A stretch of 64,000 bases of DNA from Nilaparvata lugens (Eukaryota; Arthropoda; Insecta; Hemiptera; Delphacidae), in the NCBI RefSeq assembly GCF_014356525.2, contig NC_052510.1:18147999-18211998 (forward strand). The letters run 5' to 3'. Positions 1 through 11,223 of this stretch are shown in pieces. The notes beneath the pieces are model-generated. The model had not been told where the DNA came from, searched no databases, and worked only from the letters and a program-made list of their open reading frames with translations. A program made the translations under genes and the position numbers. Each line of letters starts with the position of its first letter. Position 1 is the first letter of the stretch.

Positions 1-1322
1 GTGATGGAGTAGAGGATTAGCATGGAAATGGGTGTTATTGTGGTTGTTTTGATTTGAAATAATAGCATAAATAGAAGATGGACGATAAGGAAATAAATTG
101 GTATATTAATGTTATATTTAGGTGTGATAGATATCATTCATGAGGGGCCGGATGTAGTATTTGAGAATGATTTGTTTTATTCTGGAAAATATTGATTTCA
201 TAGGGTGAATAGTAGGCCCAAATCCTGACTTCAGGATGCTTTCTATGAATTCATTCGTGGAATGGTTGGATACCCCTTAATAATAATAATATAAATATAA
301 AAGTAACATGCAGTATACTATCCTTGGGTGTACAGTACCATTTACTGAAAATTGCAGTACCTCATAGCGAAATTACGGATTCTATTATCGTCAAAGAATG
401 TCGTTTGAATATCGATGCGAGCTGCTATCCTTTGCTTTCTCAAAGCACTTGAGCGCACATGAGTGCCGATAATCCGGCTTTGATTCAGAGAAATGGCTGG
501 CTGACTGAAGCTGCCCCCCCCCCCTCAGCACGACCCGGCTCCGACTTGCATTGATTCCTGGCCAGAATCGCATCGCACTTCTCTGACCATTAGGTCACAT
601 AAATGTTCACCCGGCCGACAGTCATCCAAGTTCCGGCCGCATCTATATCACTGATATCTTTGGCCGCCGGTCAGCCAAGCATCGAAATCAATGATGTCGA
701 AATAGGATTGCAAGTCAGGGCTCAGCGGCTCGAAAATGTCTTTATGCCGTCATAAAACAGGCGGATTACTGTTGATTGCGATCGGTATGCTATGAATCGT
801 AGAAGGCCTACCTTCTATTTCAATAAAGCTTTCCACTAAGGCACTAAGCTCTTTTGATATTGTTATCTGTATTGGAGTATAGATATCATCTGATATTATT
901 AAAGAGTATGGGGTATAGGAAGTAAAGAGTATAGTAAAGTATACCAACCTCAGGTTACTACAATATCACATAATTTCTCCTATTTTGAGGACTATAATGA
1001 TTTGATGATTACTGTTGGACAATTACTTTCTAGCAACGGAGTTGATTCAATAATAATGTATGAACACGATTGAAATATCTATATAATATTGGAAAAATTG
1101 TTTTTTGAAAAGCTAAAGTGACATAACATACATTCAGATTCGAACAGTATATTTTAAATTGGAAATAATGAGACAGTTCTGGGCATGAGCCTGTTGTGTC
1201 TCTTCTCATGTCAAGTATTTCTACACAAAACCGTGTGAGTCTGATGAATAAATTTGTAATTAAATAATACATTTGATGAATGAATGAATAAAAATTAATA
1301 ATAGTATCATAATCTTGTGAAA
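1..1322. other. Left-end region with no recognised gene
   Basis: I see no P450 exon here, although the gene at 1834-4703 should continue leftward. The 400-740 stretch is richer in GC than its surroundings and carries a run of ten C at about 510-519, suggesting repeat-derived DNA. A 60-codon open frame at 391-573 (minus) and two short frames at 750-947 and 1030-1272 have no recognisable motif. The right edge is an assembly gap. Confidence 0.5.
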
Positions 1323-1422
1323 NNNNNNNNNNNNNNNNNNNNNNNNNNNNNNNNNNNNNNNNNNNNNNNNNNNNNNNNNNNNNNNNNNNNNNNNNNNNNN
1401 NNNNNNNNNNNNNNNNNNNNNN
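1323..1422. other. Assembly gap (100 N)
   Basis: Exactly 100 unknown bases, a common placeholder length for a gap of unknown size. It lies about 410 bp past the last visible exon of the left P450 copy. In the right copy the next exon lies about 430 bp past the same point, so the missing exon could be in this gap. Confidence 0.95.
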
Positions 1423-1424
1423 TT

Positions 1425-1775
1425 ATGAGATACTAAGCCGTTCTCAGACTTTTTTCTCTCTTTTCTGCTTAAAATAGTATTGATTAATAATGTGAATATT
1501 TCCGAAACGGTTTAAGATTCCGATATGCGGTTTCCACCATTCATTTTTTCTTCAAATTCCCTATCGAAATCATGTATCGCACGACCACTTTCCTATTTAA
1601 AAAAATGAAGTTGTATTCAATATGGCGGATCCAAGATGGCGGCTCAGATTTTTAAAGTCATATTAAAGTAGTTTTTTCAATTTGAGTAGGATCTTCAATC
1701 ACACCCACCGTCAAATTATATTTGTGTATGAGATATTAAGCCGTTCTCGGACTTTTCACCCATCCTGTATGATAA
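1425..1775. repeat. Repeat with similar ends inside the left P450 gene
   Basis: A segment of about 30 bases reading atgagatactaagccgttc near 1426 recurs, slightly changed, at 1728-1772. Between the two lie ATGGCGG-type motifs at about 1620-1645, which recur near 58190. This looks like a dispersed element, or two related copies, in what would be intron DNA after exon 6 of the left P450. Its class is not identifiable from the sequence alone. Confidence 0.4.
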
Positions 1776-1833
1776 TGAATTCTATGGATGACTATGTATT
1801 ACAAATTTTAAATTCTATGTATTACAAACTCAC

Positions 1834-4703
1834 TCGACTAGGTTTTTGGCAAAATCGCAGCGGTTCTCAATCTGCTCTTCGGTCTTCACCCCCATCAGAG
1901 TCCCTGTCAAGAAAAATATAAATAAAGGTTACTTAACACTCAAAATATTGCCTTGATATGTAAAAATCAAATTTAATCCATATTCTACTCCTAGTAGATT
2001 CCTACTACTCCTAGTGATTAATTTGAGTATAGAATAGTATTCACAACTCTCACTCACCGCATAAGAAATCCAACGTGCATTTGCCAGTGTATTCACCAAT
2101 GTCAAAAGTTGGTTTGCCAACTTGCTCTTCCAATTTCTGAACAAGTTCATCACTCTGCTCATTGAACGTTGTCAAGAAATTTTCCAAAAGTTTCTGATGG
2201 AAGGTCGGGTTCACCATTTTCCTCAATTTCCTCCATCTGTCACCTGCAATCGCAAACGAAATTGGAAAATAATAGAATTGATAATGAGGTATTTAGAAAG
2301 GATAGAATGATTAATTGAGGATTCTTAAAGTGAAATGGTGAATAATGTGCATAAGCTTTTTCATATAGACCTACATTATTCCATCATTATCACGAGACGA
2401 CTAGTAAGGCAAAAATTTACTATTCAGATCAGGACAATCGGAAATCAGATGGAGAATGAAACATATTAGTATGTGTGTGATGAAAACGGAACGAAAAAGA
2501 CAGAAAACAGAAGGTAGGGAATACGCAAAGTTACAGAAAGTAGACAACACACTGTCTGATGAACCCACCTGATGCTACAAATATTCCGTCACAATGAACT
2601 TTGAAAAACCTGTAGGTGGGATCCTTATTTGTTCCGTACTCACTACTCAGGATTGCCTGAAATAAATTGAACAAAATTGATAAATTCGACACAAGATAGT
2701 ATCGAGAATCGACCGAAACTAATCGTGTTTAAAGTATGAAAAAATATATATAAAAAAAGGTATAATAGTGCTGTAACTCTAAAAACTGTATGCAATTAGA
2801 TCTAATCACGAAGTATGTGTAACTTATCTTCCATAAGTAAATTATACTATAGATGAACATAGATTATATATAATCCATACTATATATAGATATATCTAAT
2901 TCTCTACATCTCCAGTGCGCCTTTCAAATAGTTGTATCCAATAATTCAGTTGAAATATATAACAACGATTCTGTAAATAAATAAATTATGTATATATTTA
3001 TTAGTTCATTGATAGAACAGGTAGTTAATGATTGAGCAATAATTCTTTTTCATTATGTTTCTATTTATGTGAGTGACCAAACTCCAGTTTGAATCTAGAT
3101 TATCCAATGAATTGATTATCTTCAACTGAAATGATAATGAATGAGTAAGACTAGCCCCACAACTTTTTATATAAGAGTACTCGTTATGAGCATAATTGAG
3201 CCAAAATACTTTGACGTCACTCTTATTCAATAATCTGCTCAACGGGAAAATTTCAATTGATTTGTGTAGAAGCTAAGTAATTAAACCACTCAAGAGTAGA
3301 AGATAATTCCACTCAGCTCAATAGAGCTTGGTTTCATGACTTGGTGAAGATTATGTCATCAAGTTGCCTGATTTCAACAAGTATATTCCATTAACTATCT
3401 TCTATTTTTCTCAATATTGCAATGACTCCTAGGAAATATTTTCATATTTTTAGGAAGTAAAATATCATTATAATTTTCAAATTTGCAATATAACATAGAA
3501 TTCTATTAATGGGAAACCTCATAACCTACTCAATTGTGGCTGATGCTTAAGCCATAGAATAAACAATCCAGATTTTATATCTTACATGATTCACTTTCTA
3601 TAATACTACTCTAACTTGAGCGCTTTAGTCTAACTCTACTCACTCTGGAGTCCCCTCTACCAGGCCCAAAAGTACATACTATATGAGGCTATATTCTCTC
3701 AAGGATATTTATCTCGTTTCTCATTTTCCCAAGCATATTGGAAGGATAGCATTTTCTTTCAACATTCGTGTAATCTCATTATTACCTCGATGTGTTCAGG
3801 CTCAGCCAGATTCACCCAGAGGAATGGACCGAGCCACACTCTAACTGTGGGACCGTAAGTATTTATCAGATCCAGCTGGATATTGTTGAAGCCTGAAAAT
3901 TTTATGGAAGACATTATCAAAAAACATATTTGAGTTATAATATTCAACGTGTACAATAAAATATGATGATAACTTTGACTAGCTTCGTTATTTCTAATGT
4001 AATATACTAAAATTCGAGAGAAACAGTTCAAATAAAATCAAAATGGACAGAAAACAATTGATGACGTAATGATACACAACATTACCTCGTTTGAGTATTC
4101 AAATGATGGAAGCATGAATCGTTGAAATGCTCACAATGATATAGCGCTGTTTATTGCATTCTGTTACTTGTATTCTATTACTGTAAATAATACTTTTCGA
4201 GAAATTAGAAAAAAAATTAGTTGAATTATTATTCTCATTGAGTTTCAGAAACTTCCCCGAAACTTTAGCTAGTGTCAAAAAAATGAATAAACTGTTATGC
4301 CTTTATTATAGAGAAATTAATAAGCCGACAAGAATGTTTATTTGAAAATGTTTGACTCGATTCTCATGAATTGTCTTCAGTACAAGCTACAAGAGTATTC
4401 TACTGAAATTGTCGAGTTCGTAGGGATGGGAGAAAACTAAACTTCTGTTTCGAAATGATTTTGAATTAAATTTTCATTCATACAAAATTATTTCGACCTA
4501 CCTTCCATATCAAGGCCGAAAAACAGGTGAGCGTTGCCTATGAGAGGCAATGTCGGAGGACCTGGTATCTTGGATATCATTGCCGTAATCCGGTGCATTC
4601 TCCTCATGTACCAAGTAACAAAACCCATAGCAAACACCATAACCAGATATGGAAATAAGTCAGCAACCCTTCTCTCTAAAATGTTGCCCAACAATGAAAA
4701 CAT
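1834..4703 (-). CDS. Cytochrome P450, clan 4 (CYP4-like), partial tandem copy
   Basis: Five minus-strand exons are visible: 4502-4703, 3786-3892, 2569-2656, 2058-2243 and 1834-1903. All have GT/AG borders and chain in phase to about 217 residues. Starting at the ATG at 4703, the product has a membrane anchor at about residues 14-32, a proline hinge (KIPGPP) and the C-helix WRKLR. The exons match exons 2-6 of the P450 at 11224-21844 in length (107, 88, 186 and 70 nt for the last four) and closely in sequence; the 186-nt exon differs at 4 of about 62 residues. P450s are haem monooxygenases, and microsomal forms sit in the endoplasmic reticulum membrane. The I-helix, ExxR and haem-cysteine exons are not in the window. 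The gene may continue left, may lose an exon in the gap at 1323-1422, or may be a truncated copy. All visible exons are open. The substrate is unknown. Confidence 0.88.
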
Positions 4704-5088
4704 AAGAAATTTGTTCTGATAGGAATTTTAATATAAAACCAATAGCTCTTCAAATTGAAATACGAGAGTACCTTTTCTGCCAAAGTCACTTATTTATTCG
4801 CCAGAAATAAGAAAGATCTTTTAAACACGATCGGTTCCAGCTAATTTCCTGAATTTTTCGGAACCAGTCGTGTCATTGAAAAAGAATAAAGATTACCAGT
4901 GTGATTTCAATATAAAAATCTATCAAGTAACCCTTTGAAAATAATTTCAATCAATAGTTTTTGACATAATGATAAATCTTGTTGTACTATTGAACTGTTA
5001 CTTTGAATATTTCTATAACATTTGATTATGTCGTTCTGTGAAAATATGGTGAGTGAATGTGTCACTGTAATGAAGATGGGTAAGTTTT

Positions 5089-6054
5089 GGTTAACACTCT
5101 AACCGAAACATGGTCAGAACTGACCTGAACCGAAACATCCGGTCTCACAGACCGGGTCTTGCTCAAAGTCTTATATTTGATATATTTTCCAATAAATATG
5201 AATTTAAATATTTTTCATTAGTAAATTCCAATTATAGTAAAGTATAATATAGATTTCAGTTGCAAATTATGTTATGGAAGAATAGAAAAAATTTGGAAAC
5301 ATTGATTTGTAATAAATGTATAATGTTGGATTTAAGAACACACACAATACAAAAATCCGTGTAAGATATACTATCAGTTACAACTCAGAACAATAATCAT
5401 GGAGAAATATTTTATCAACATAGGCTTTATAGCAAAACTGAATGGTAATCATTGAAAATAATAATGTTTTTCATTGTTACCAAGAAACTTGTTTTAGCAA
5501 ACGTTTTCAGCCACCAGTTATTTTATGAGCAATGAAAGTTCATAAATATAACTATAGTGGTCGGAATCATCTATTTTTTCAAATGAATGTTTATTTTGTG
5601 ACACTTCATTGTGAAGCATCCTATTGATACAAGTTCCAAAGGCTTGTATTGTTGATTACTCATCCATTGTCATCAATTTTCCTTAACCAACGTTTTCTAA
5701 ATTACAAAAATTAGTTTTCCAAATAAAACATGTCGATAAAATACCGAAATAATGAAGAGAAAAACATAAGAAAAAAAAATTGATGCTCAAAATATCTGTT
5801 AGTCGAAACATCCGGTATTCTACACCGGTAAAAAATGAACGTTATCAGAAAGATCCGGTAGCTGAGAGCGGTACGTTTTCAATAGATTGATGTTTACTTG
5901 ATAACCGTGAGTTGGGGACTGACGAGCATTGTTGGAGAATGTTAAGGAATAGTGGGGGAGACTATAGAAAGGGGGGGGGGGAAATAGTGCCACTATAGAA
6001 AAAATAATTTTGCCTCTGGTCTCACAGACCGGTGTCTCGGTTAAAGTGTTGACC
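5089..6054. mobile_element. Candidate MITE with terminal inverted repeats
   Basis: The left end (5089-5109, ggttaacactctaaccgaaac) is the inverse of the right end (6034-6054) with about three mismatches. Just inside each end is a copy of a 17-base hairpin sequence of the form ccggtctcacagaccgg (5139-5155 and about 6017-6033). The interior has no coding potential. Symmetric ends with paired hairpins fit a non-autonomous DNA transposon. The right end abuts a LINE fragment. No clear target duplication was seen. Confidence 0.45.
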
Positions 6055-6493
6055 AGGTCTGTGCGCCACATAAAATTGTCGGGTATATGCATTTCCTCAA
6101 GACGTTTGATTTCAAGCTGTTTGAGAAGTCACCTTTGAACATCTCAGCTAGATAGACAGACGACTCGAGACTACCCAGAAGAAAATGTCGAGGAGCATAC
6201 TTGGTGTACGGTTGAATCAGCGAGTCAAAAACACCCAGATTCTGCAGCAGGTGAGAGTTAAATATCTTCAAAAGGAAGCGCATCTCGTCAAATGGAAATG
6301 GGCAGGACATGGCGAGGATGGCACCGAAACGTTGGGCAAAGATCTGCACCGAATGGATTCCGCGCGACAGATAATTCAGAATGATATAATATGGAGGGTA
6401 TTTGTTAAACTTCAGAAGGGTCTAAGAACAGAACCGCGTTGCGGAATCTGTGTGCAAAGAATGAGTGAATTCGGCCGAAATTTAACTTTATGA
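6055..6493. pseudogene. Rearranged C-terminal fragment of an RTE-like non-LTR reverse transcriptase
   Basis: On the plus strand from about 6166, the frame reads TTQKKMSRSILGVRL and then VKWKWAGH. This resembles the conserved C-terminal segment of RTE-type reverse transcriptases (TQR.MER.MLG... followed by LKW.WAGH). On the minus strand at 6055-6120, the frame reads LRKCIYPTILCGAQTW, which resembles the block that normally comes just before it (C..P.L.YGAETW). The two blocks therefore point in opposite directions. That is the arrangement expected of a 5' inversion formed during insertion (twin priming), though a later rearrangement is possible. The fragment is short and not functional. Confidence 0.55.
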
Positions 6494-8040
6494 AAGGAAG
6501 GGTTATCCATTAAATTGACCAAGTAGCAGTGGCTGCTTTCCCAAACGTGAACATAATAACTTCCATAGACGTAAGGCGCTTACCCATGAATCAATAATTA
6601 TTACCAAACATTCATTGTTTTTTCCTACAGTTACCTTGAAAAGTGACGATTCCTGCACTGATTACAGAACGCAAAGATTCACTTTTCCGCTCTAGTGCGG
6701 GAAAAATCTTTTCTGCACTCCAGATTTGCAACATGGCAACACAAAATAGTTGGTGGGTTAAATGGAGGATTAGTGCACGAAAACAAAAATTAAGTTGGTG
6801 ACAATGACTGTGGTTAGATTTAGATGAGAATCATTTCAATGGCTACCCTACATTTATGATAAAATCCCAATCTAGAAATCCAAAACAAGAATAATGTTCA
6901 TATAATCATAATTAAATAATTATCATTTACAAATTCTCATCATTAATAATAAATATTAGTTCTTTTCTATTGATAATAATTATTATCATTTCAACTGCAA
7001 GAAATGAGAAAAGTAGCAAATATACATTATAAAATTCGAATTTTGAGGTTAAATGATTACCGTTCGATATTCATATAAATAGAAATAATAAAAAACATAA
7101 CAATACTACAATAAATATTCACTGTTGTCTATGTTATTTTCATAAATATTTCTCAGTTTACATTGAGAATTTTTCTCGGTAATTTGAGCAAAAGTCTAAA
7201 TTTCTGAATCGTGTTTCAGTAATTTTTAGCTGGATGAAACAAACTTAGGTACGATTCTTCCCGCTAGGTCGCGCGCTTGTCGGTTCAGCCATCTTGTTGT
7301 GTTCAGCCATTTTGCAGCTCGGTTCAGCCAAAAAGCTGCTGGCGTGTATGTTGAATGTGAATTTTTTGTTCTATCTGTATTTTTTCTGATTCTTGAATGA
7401 ATAAAAATGAGAATTTTGGCTGAGAATTTTCAACTTCAATTGGATTATTAATTTTTAAATGAATTAAGATTGTTATTAATAACAGCATCACACACACAAA
7501 CATTTGATGGATTTCAGCCATCATTTTACCCATAATTATTCATTTTTCATATTCAATGGTAACTGTAGGAAAAGTTTAATGTGAAATACGTGAGCAAAGT
7601 TCCTCTGCTGCACCGAAAGAAACGTTTACGCCCGAGCCGTAGTCGAGGGCGGAATGGCTTCTTGACTGTCACTTTGCGCACTAGTTGCACAAATAACTAT
7701 TCCAAAGAGAATAGAAGGTAGCTTCCGATAGAAATATTGGAGAATATTATACATAACAGTTCGTTAATATTCACTTTGAACTGTCAGCATTTCTCATTAA
7801 TAGTACCAATGCTCCCCATTCAAACAATGCTGATACATTGATGTGAATCTTACTATAATTGATTTACATCACATAACCTAATAATATAGTTTACATTAAA
7901 TGAGATGATGATCATTATGTTAATGATCACACCTATTTAAATTCAAATATTATTGGAGACATTTTATATTATATTAGTTAATATATTATCAACTCTCATT
8001 AAATGAAATTATATATCATGAAAGTCAATTATATTAGGCG
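6494..8040. other. Intergenic DNA, no recognised gene
   Basis: AT-rich DNA between the P450 copies. A tenfold motif ggttcagcca or close variants occurs three times at about 7280-7330. A 69-codon minus-strand frame at 7324-7533 begins with a hydrophobic stretch but has no family resemblance and ends in that repeat, so I do not call it a gene. Confidence 0.5.
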
Positions 8041-8625
8041 AGCAATTTCTGTTTGTATAATGTGTGTTGGATGTATGTCGGACGGATCTCGAAATCGGCT
8101 TTAACGATTTTGATTAAATTAGGAAATAGTGGGTTCGCGATAAAAAAATATTTCTAAGAAAACTTGCTGAAGTTCTTTGAGGAAGGTTTTTTGGTCCCTT
8201 AATTAGCAGCTGATCAGAAGAGAGTTTTCCATAGTCTCTTGAAAACAAGTTAAACAGAGTGTGAGCAAGTGAGAAAGATTATAATAGATGTTGAATTACC
8301 AAATTTGGCGACCATATTTTAATACATTGCAGGATTCATGAAGAATAGGTACAGAAAGTAACCAGATGATAGCAATACGGAAATTATATTATAATGTATT
8401 AACATTTTCATCCAATGAGAGCACCTTCCCGGAACCAAAATTCTACAGTGACGAGACTATATTTATTTATTATTCCAGTTTTATTCAGCAAGCCATATTT
8501 GTTTGTATGATAGATCTCGGAAACGATTATAATAATTTTGATTGGATTTGGATTATAAATATCTCGCAAAAATAATCTTATCTTTCAATTCTCGTAGCGA
8601 AGCACGGGTGTCCTGCTATTATAAA
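8041..8625. repeat. Dispersed repeat fragment, two diverged internal copies
   Basis: The phrase gatctcgaaatcggcttta followed by acgattttgattaaatt occurs at about 8086-8120, and a close variant occurs at 8512-8560. The same motif recurs at 58215-58255 inside another repeat. The right edge reads gcgaagcacgggtgtcctg, a typical terminus of dispersed insect repeats. No coding capacity was seen. Confidence 0.45.
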
Positions 8626-10340
8626 ACCTGCAGTTAAAATCCATCGTCATCGCGATAGCGTTTCTAGAGTCGCGCCCAGCTGCTTCCAATAATCGGTATT
8701 TTCCAAATGATAGTTTTTGTTAAATTTTGAAAATTTATTTGTAATAATTATTCCTTTTTAGATCTTGGAAATTAATTAGTAATATTGGTTGCTTAGAAAA
8801 AGAAACTTCCAATGCTGGATCTCCAAATATCAAAGGTTGACAAGGTTAATCGATGAAATAGTATGAAAGTTAATATCTGAAGTTAATTCAGAAGATACTG
8901 CTGAGGAAAAGATATGAGATATGAGAGAAGTGGATGAAGAAATATGAGATAAAAATATTGTCTCGAGAAGATGGTAAGCCAGTTAATAGGTGATAATTTG
9001 AATTGCATGATATAAAATATAGTAGAATTCTGTAGATAGAAAGAAGAACAGTATCGTTAAGTATATCGTGGAGTGGAATGAGATATCCATAAAAGGGAAA
9101 CAAGAAGAGAAAAACGGATGAAACATAAGAAACCAGCAATGCGTGTTGTAAGATGTAACCAGTGAGTATAGAATGTAATGAATTACACTCACTGGATGTT
9201 GCTAGTCCAACGTTTATTGTATTAGGCTATAATCACAATCCCAAGTGAGCATTTTGATTTATTGCAATGGAGTTTAAAAAATTTGTTTTTCAAGGAGTTT
9301 GATATTGTAATAATTATTATGTCACAAAACATAAATCAAATTTTTCATTGTAATGAATATCTTATGAAGAGAGCTACTGTCAATCTTAAAATGTCAAGAT
9401 TCTGATAATCGATAGCATAGAATCTATTCTTTACTAAATATCATAATTTCTTGTTATTTTTCAGTCTCTTTTCAATAAATTTAGGATGATACGGTACTTT
9501 TTTCAGCGATCCATGGGTTCTATCATAGGTTCTGAGAGATTAGGCTAGTGATATATTGTTGACGTGCTACGTTTCATTGTTTCCTATTCACAAAAACATC
9601 GTTGATCATAATACTCTATGTTCCTCCACATTTAAATCCATCGATAATAATTTCTCAAAAAATAGAATTGTCACAGCCACTAATTTATTCAAACAAATAT
9701 GATTCCCAATCAATCCCTCATTATTGATTATAATAAATCGATAGTAGTGTTACTTCCAAGAGTAATTCCATTCAATTATAAATACCATATATACAGTACC
9801 TGTTTCTTTGTACTCCATTATTCTCGGAGTATACTTTGCAATATCATACCACCCACTTGCCCAACACAATACACTGCACAATAGCAGTGCAAAAAGATTC
9901 TTGACGACAATTCACTTGAACAGTTGAAAACGAACTGAGCTCAAGTAATTGAGAAGTACTTGTATCGGGAAAAAAGTTACGCAACTTTTTTGGGGATGCT
10001 GACTGGAAACAGGTTACAACTCCTGACTGAACTGTTTATGAATCATGCTAGCATGCTAGCGCGTCATACTTAACAAAAACAAGTTCCAAGTAAATAATCA
10101 GTCCTGGAAATTTTTTTGAGTCATACCAACATTGATATCTCATTGTTGATTTATTGCTAGTTGAATAATATTCAAAAATTATACCAAATTCAAAAATTTA
10201 CTGCGAAGTCTGCTTTTATGAAGTGGAAAACTGTGGCTTCAGAACAAGTCGATCATCATCCGGTAAAACGTTACAGAAGTAGCTTATCATTGAAAAAATA
10301 TATCAGAGGATATCCCATGGTATAAGGCGTTAATGTTTCA
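8626..10340. other. Intergenic DNA, no recognised gene
   Basis: Low-complexity AT-rich sequence downstream of the right P450 gene. The open frames here (for example 8888-9139 minus and 9699-9884 plus) are composed of hydrophobic residues expected from AT bias and show no motif. Confidence 0.45.
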
Positions 10341-10341
10341 A

Positions 10342-10490
10342 ACTACACTGTTAACTCGAGCCGATAGTCATTGCAGTTCTTTTTTGTGAAGCTAGATGTC
10401 GCTGATAGTCTCTTAAGACTGTGCTGTTTTAACACTCTCACTCGGCCAAAACAGTAATAATAGACAGTAATCGGCTTGAGTTCACAAAAA
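10342..10490. repeat. Short inverted-repeat element
   Basis: The left arm ttaactcgagccgatagtc (from 10351) is repeated in inverse near 10466-10485 with a few mismatches, giving a spacing of about 135 bp. The same motif appears in inverse orientation at 31644-31667, so this belongs to a dispersed family. It resembles a small non-autonomous transposon. Confidence 0.35.
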
Positions 10491-11223
10491 ATTGGCTTGA
10501 AATTTGGTACAAAAAACGAGCTACACCATGGAGTATCTTGTTATGGCATATTTCTTCTATGCTATTATCTACTTAGATCAGCTACCTAAAGTTTTACTGG
10601 ACAGTCGCAAAACAGTGAGTCAGTTCTATCAGCTTCCAATGCAGGTAAGCGCTGGTTCATGCTCTTGTAGGTCAGCTGTTCCAGAGCTACATTACAACGT
10701 TGCCACTTTGATTGTCAAGCATCCTTCCAGAATACGCTAGATGGAACAGTGGAAAAAAATACTAGTCTCTTCCAAAGGACAACTATATGAGTGCAACTCA
10801 ATAATTGAAATGTTCGCGTAAAATCAAAAAATCTAGAAATAATGATTATTGAAATAAAAAATATTCTGAGGAGGAAAAACTGCTAGAATTATCATTGAAG
10901 TGATACTCTCTTTAATATCAATAATCAATTAAAGGCTAGTATTATCACAGAATATACAAACAACAAAACAATACAAAATATAGATAAATACAATAGTTAA
11001 TTCAAAATGAGTAAATATCATGAATTGAAAATTATTATTCTATTCAAGTACGTACTTCAAATTGATTCAGAATAGAAGAATAGATAAATAGTTGGGATGA
11101 ATGAAAAGGTGTATAAATAATAGTTGAGAATTTTAAATTATGATCACTAAAACATGATAATAGAACGAGAAGTTCTGCTAAACAGAAGAATTTAGAGAAT
11201 TTGAAGAATGGTTGAAATTTATC

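Noticed and set aside
391..573. 60-codon minus-strand frame with Ser/His-rich sequence
   Set aside because: It crosses a poly-C tract and lacks start context or homology; probably a repeat.
7324..7533. Possible small secreted peptide (hydrophobic N-terminus)
   Set aside because: An AT-rich frame ending in a local repeat, with no processing sites or family match.
10504..10740. 78-codon plus-strand frame
   Set aside because: It lies beside a short inverted-repeat element and has no motif; likely chance.
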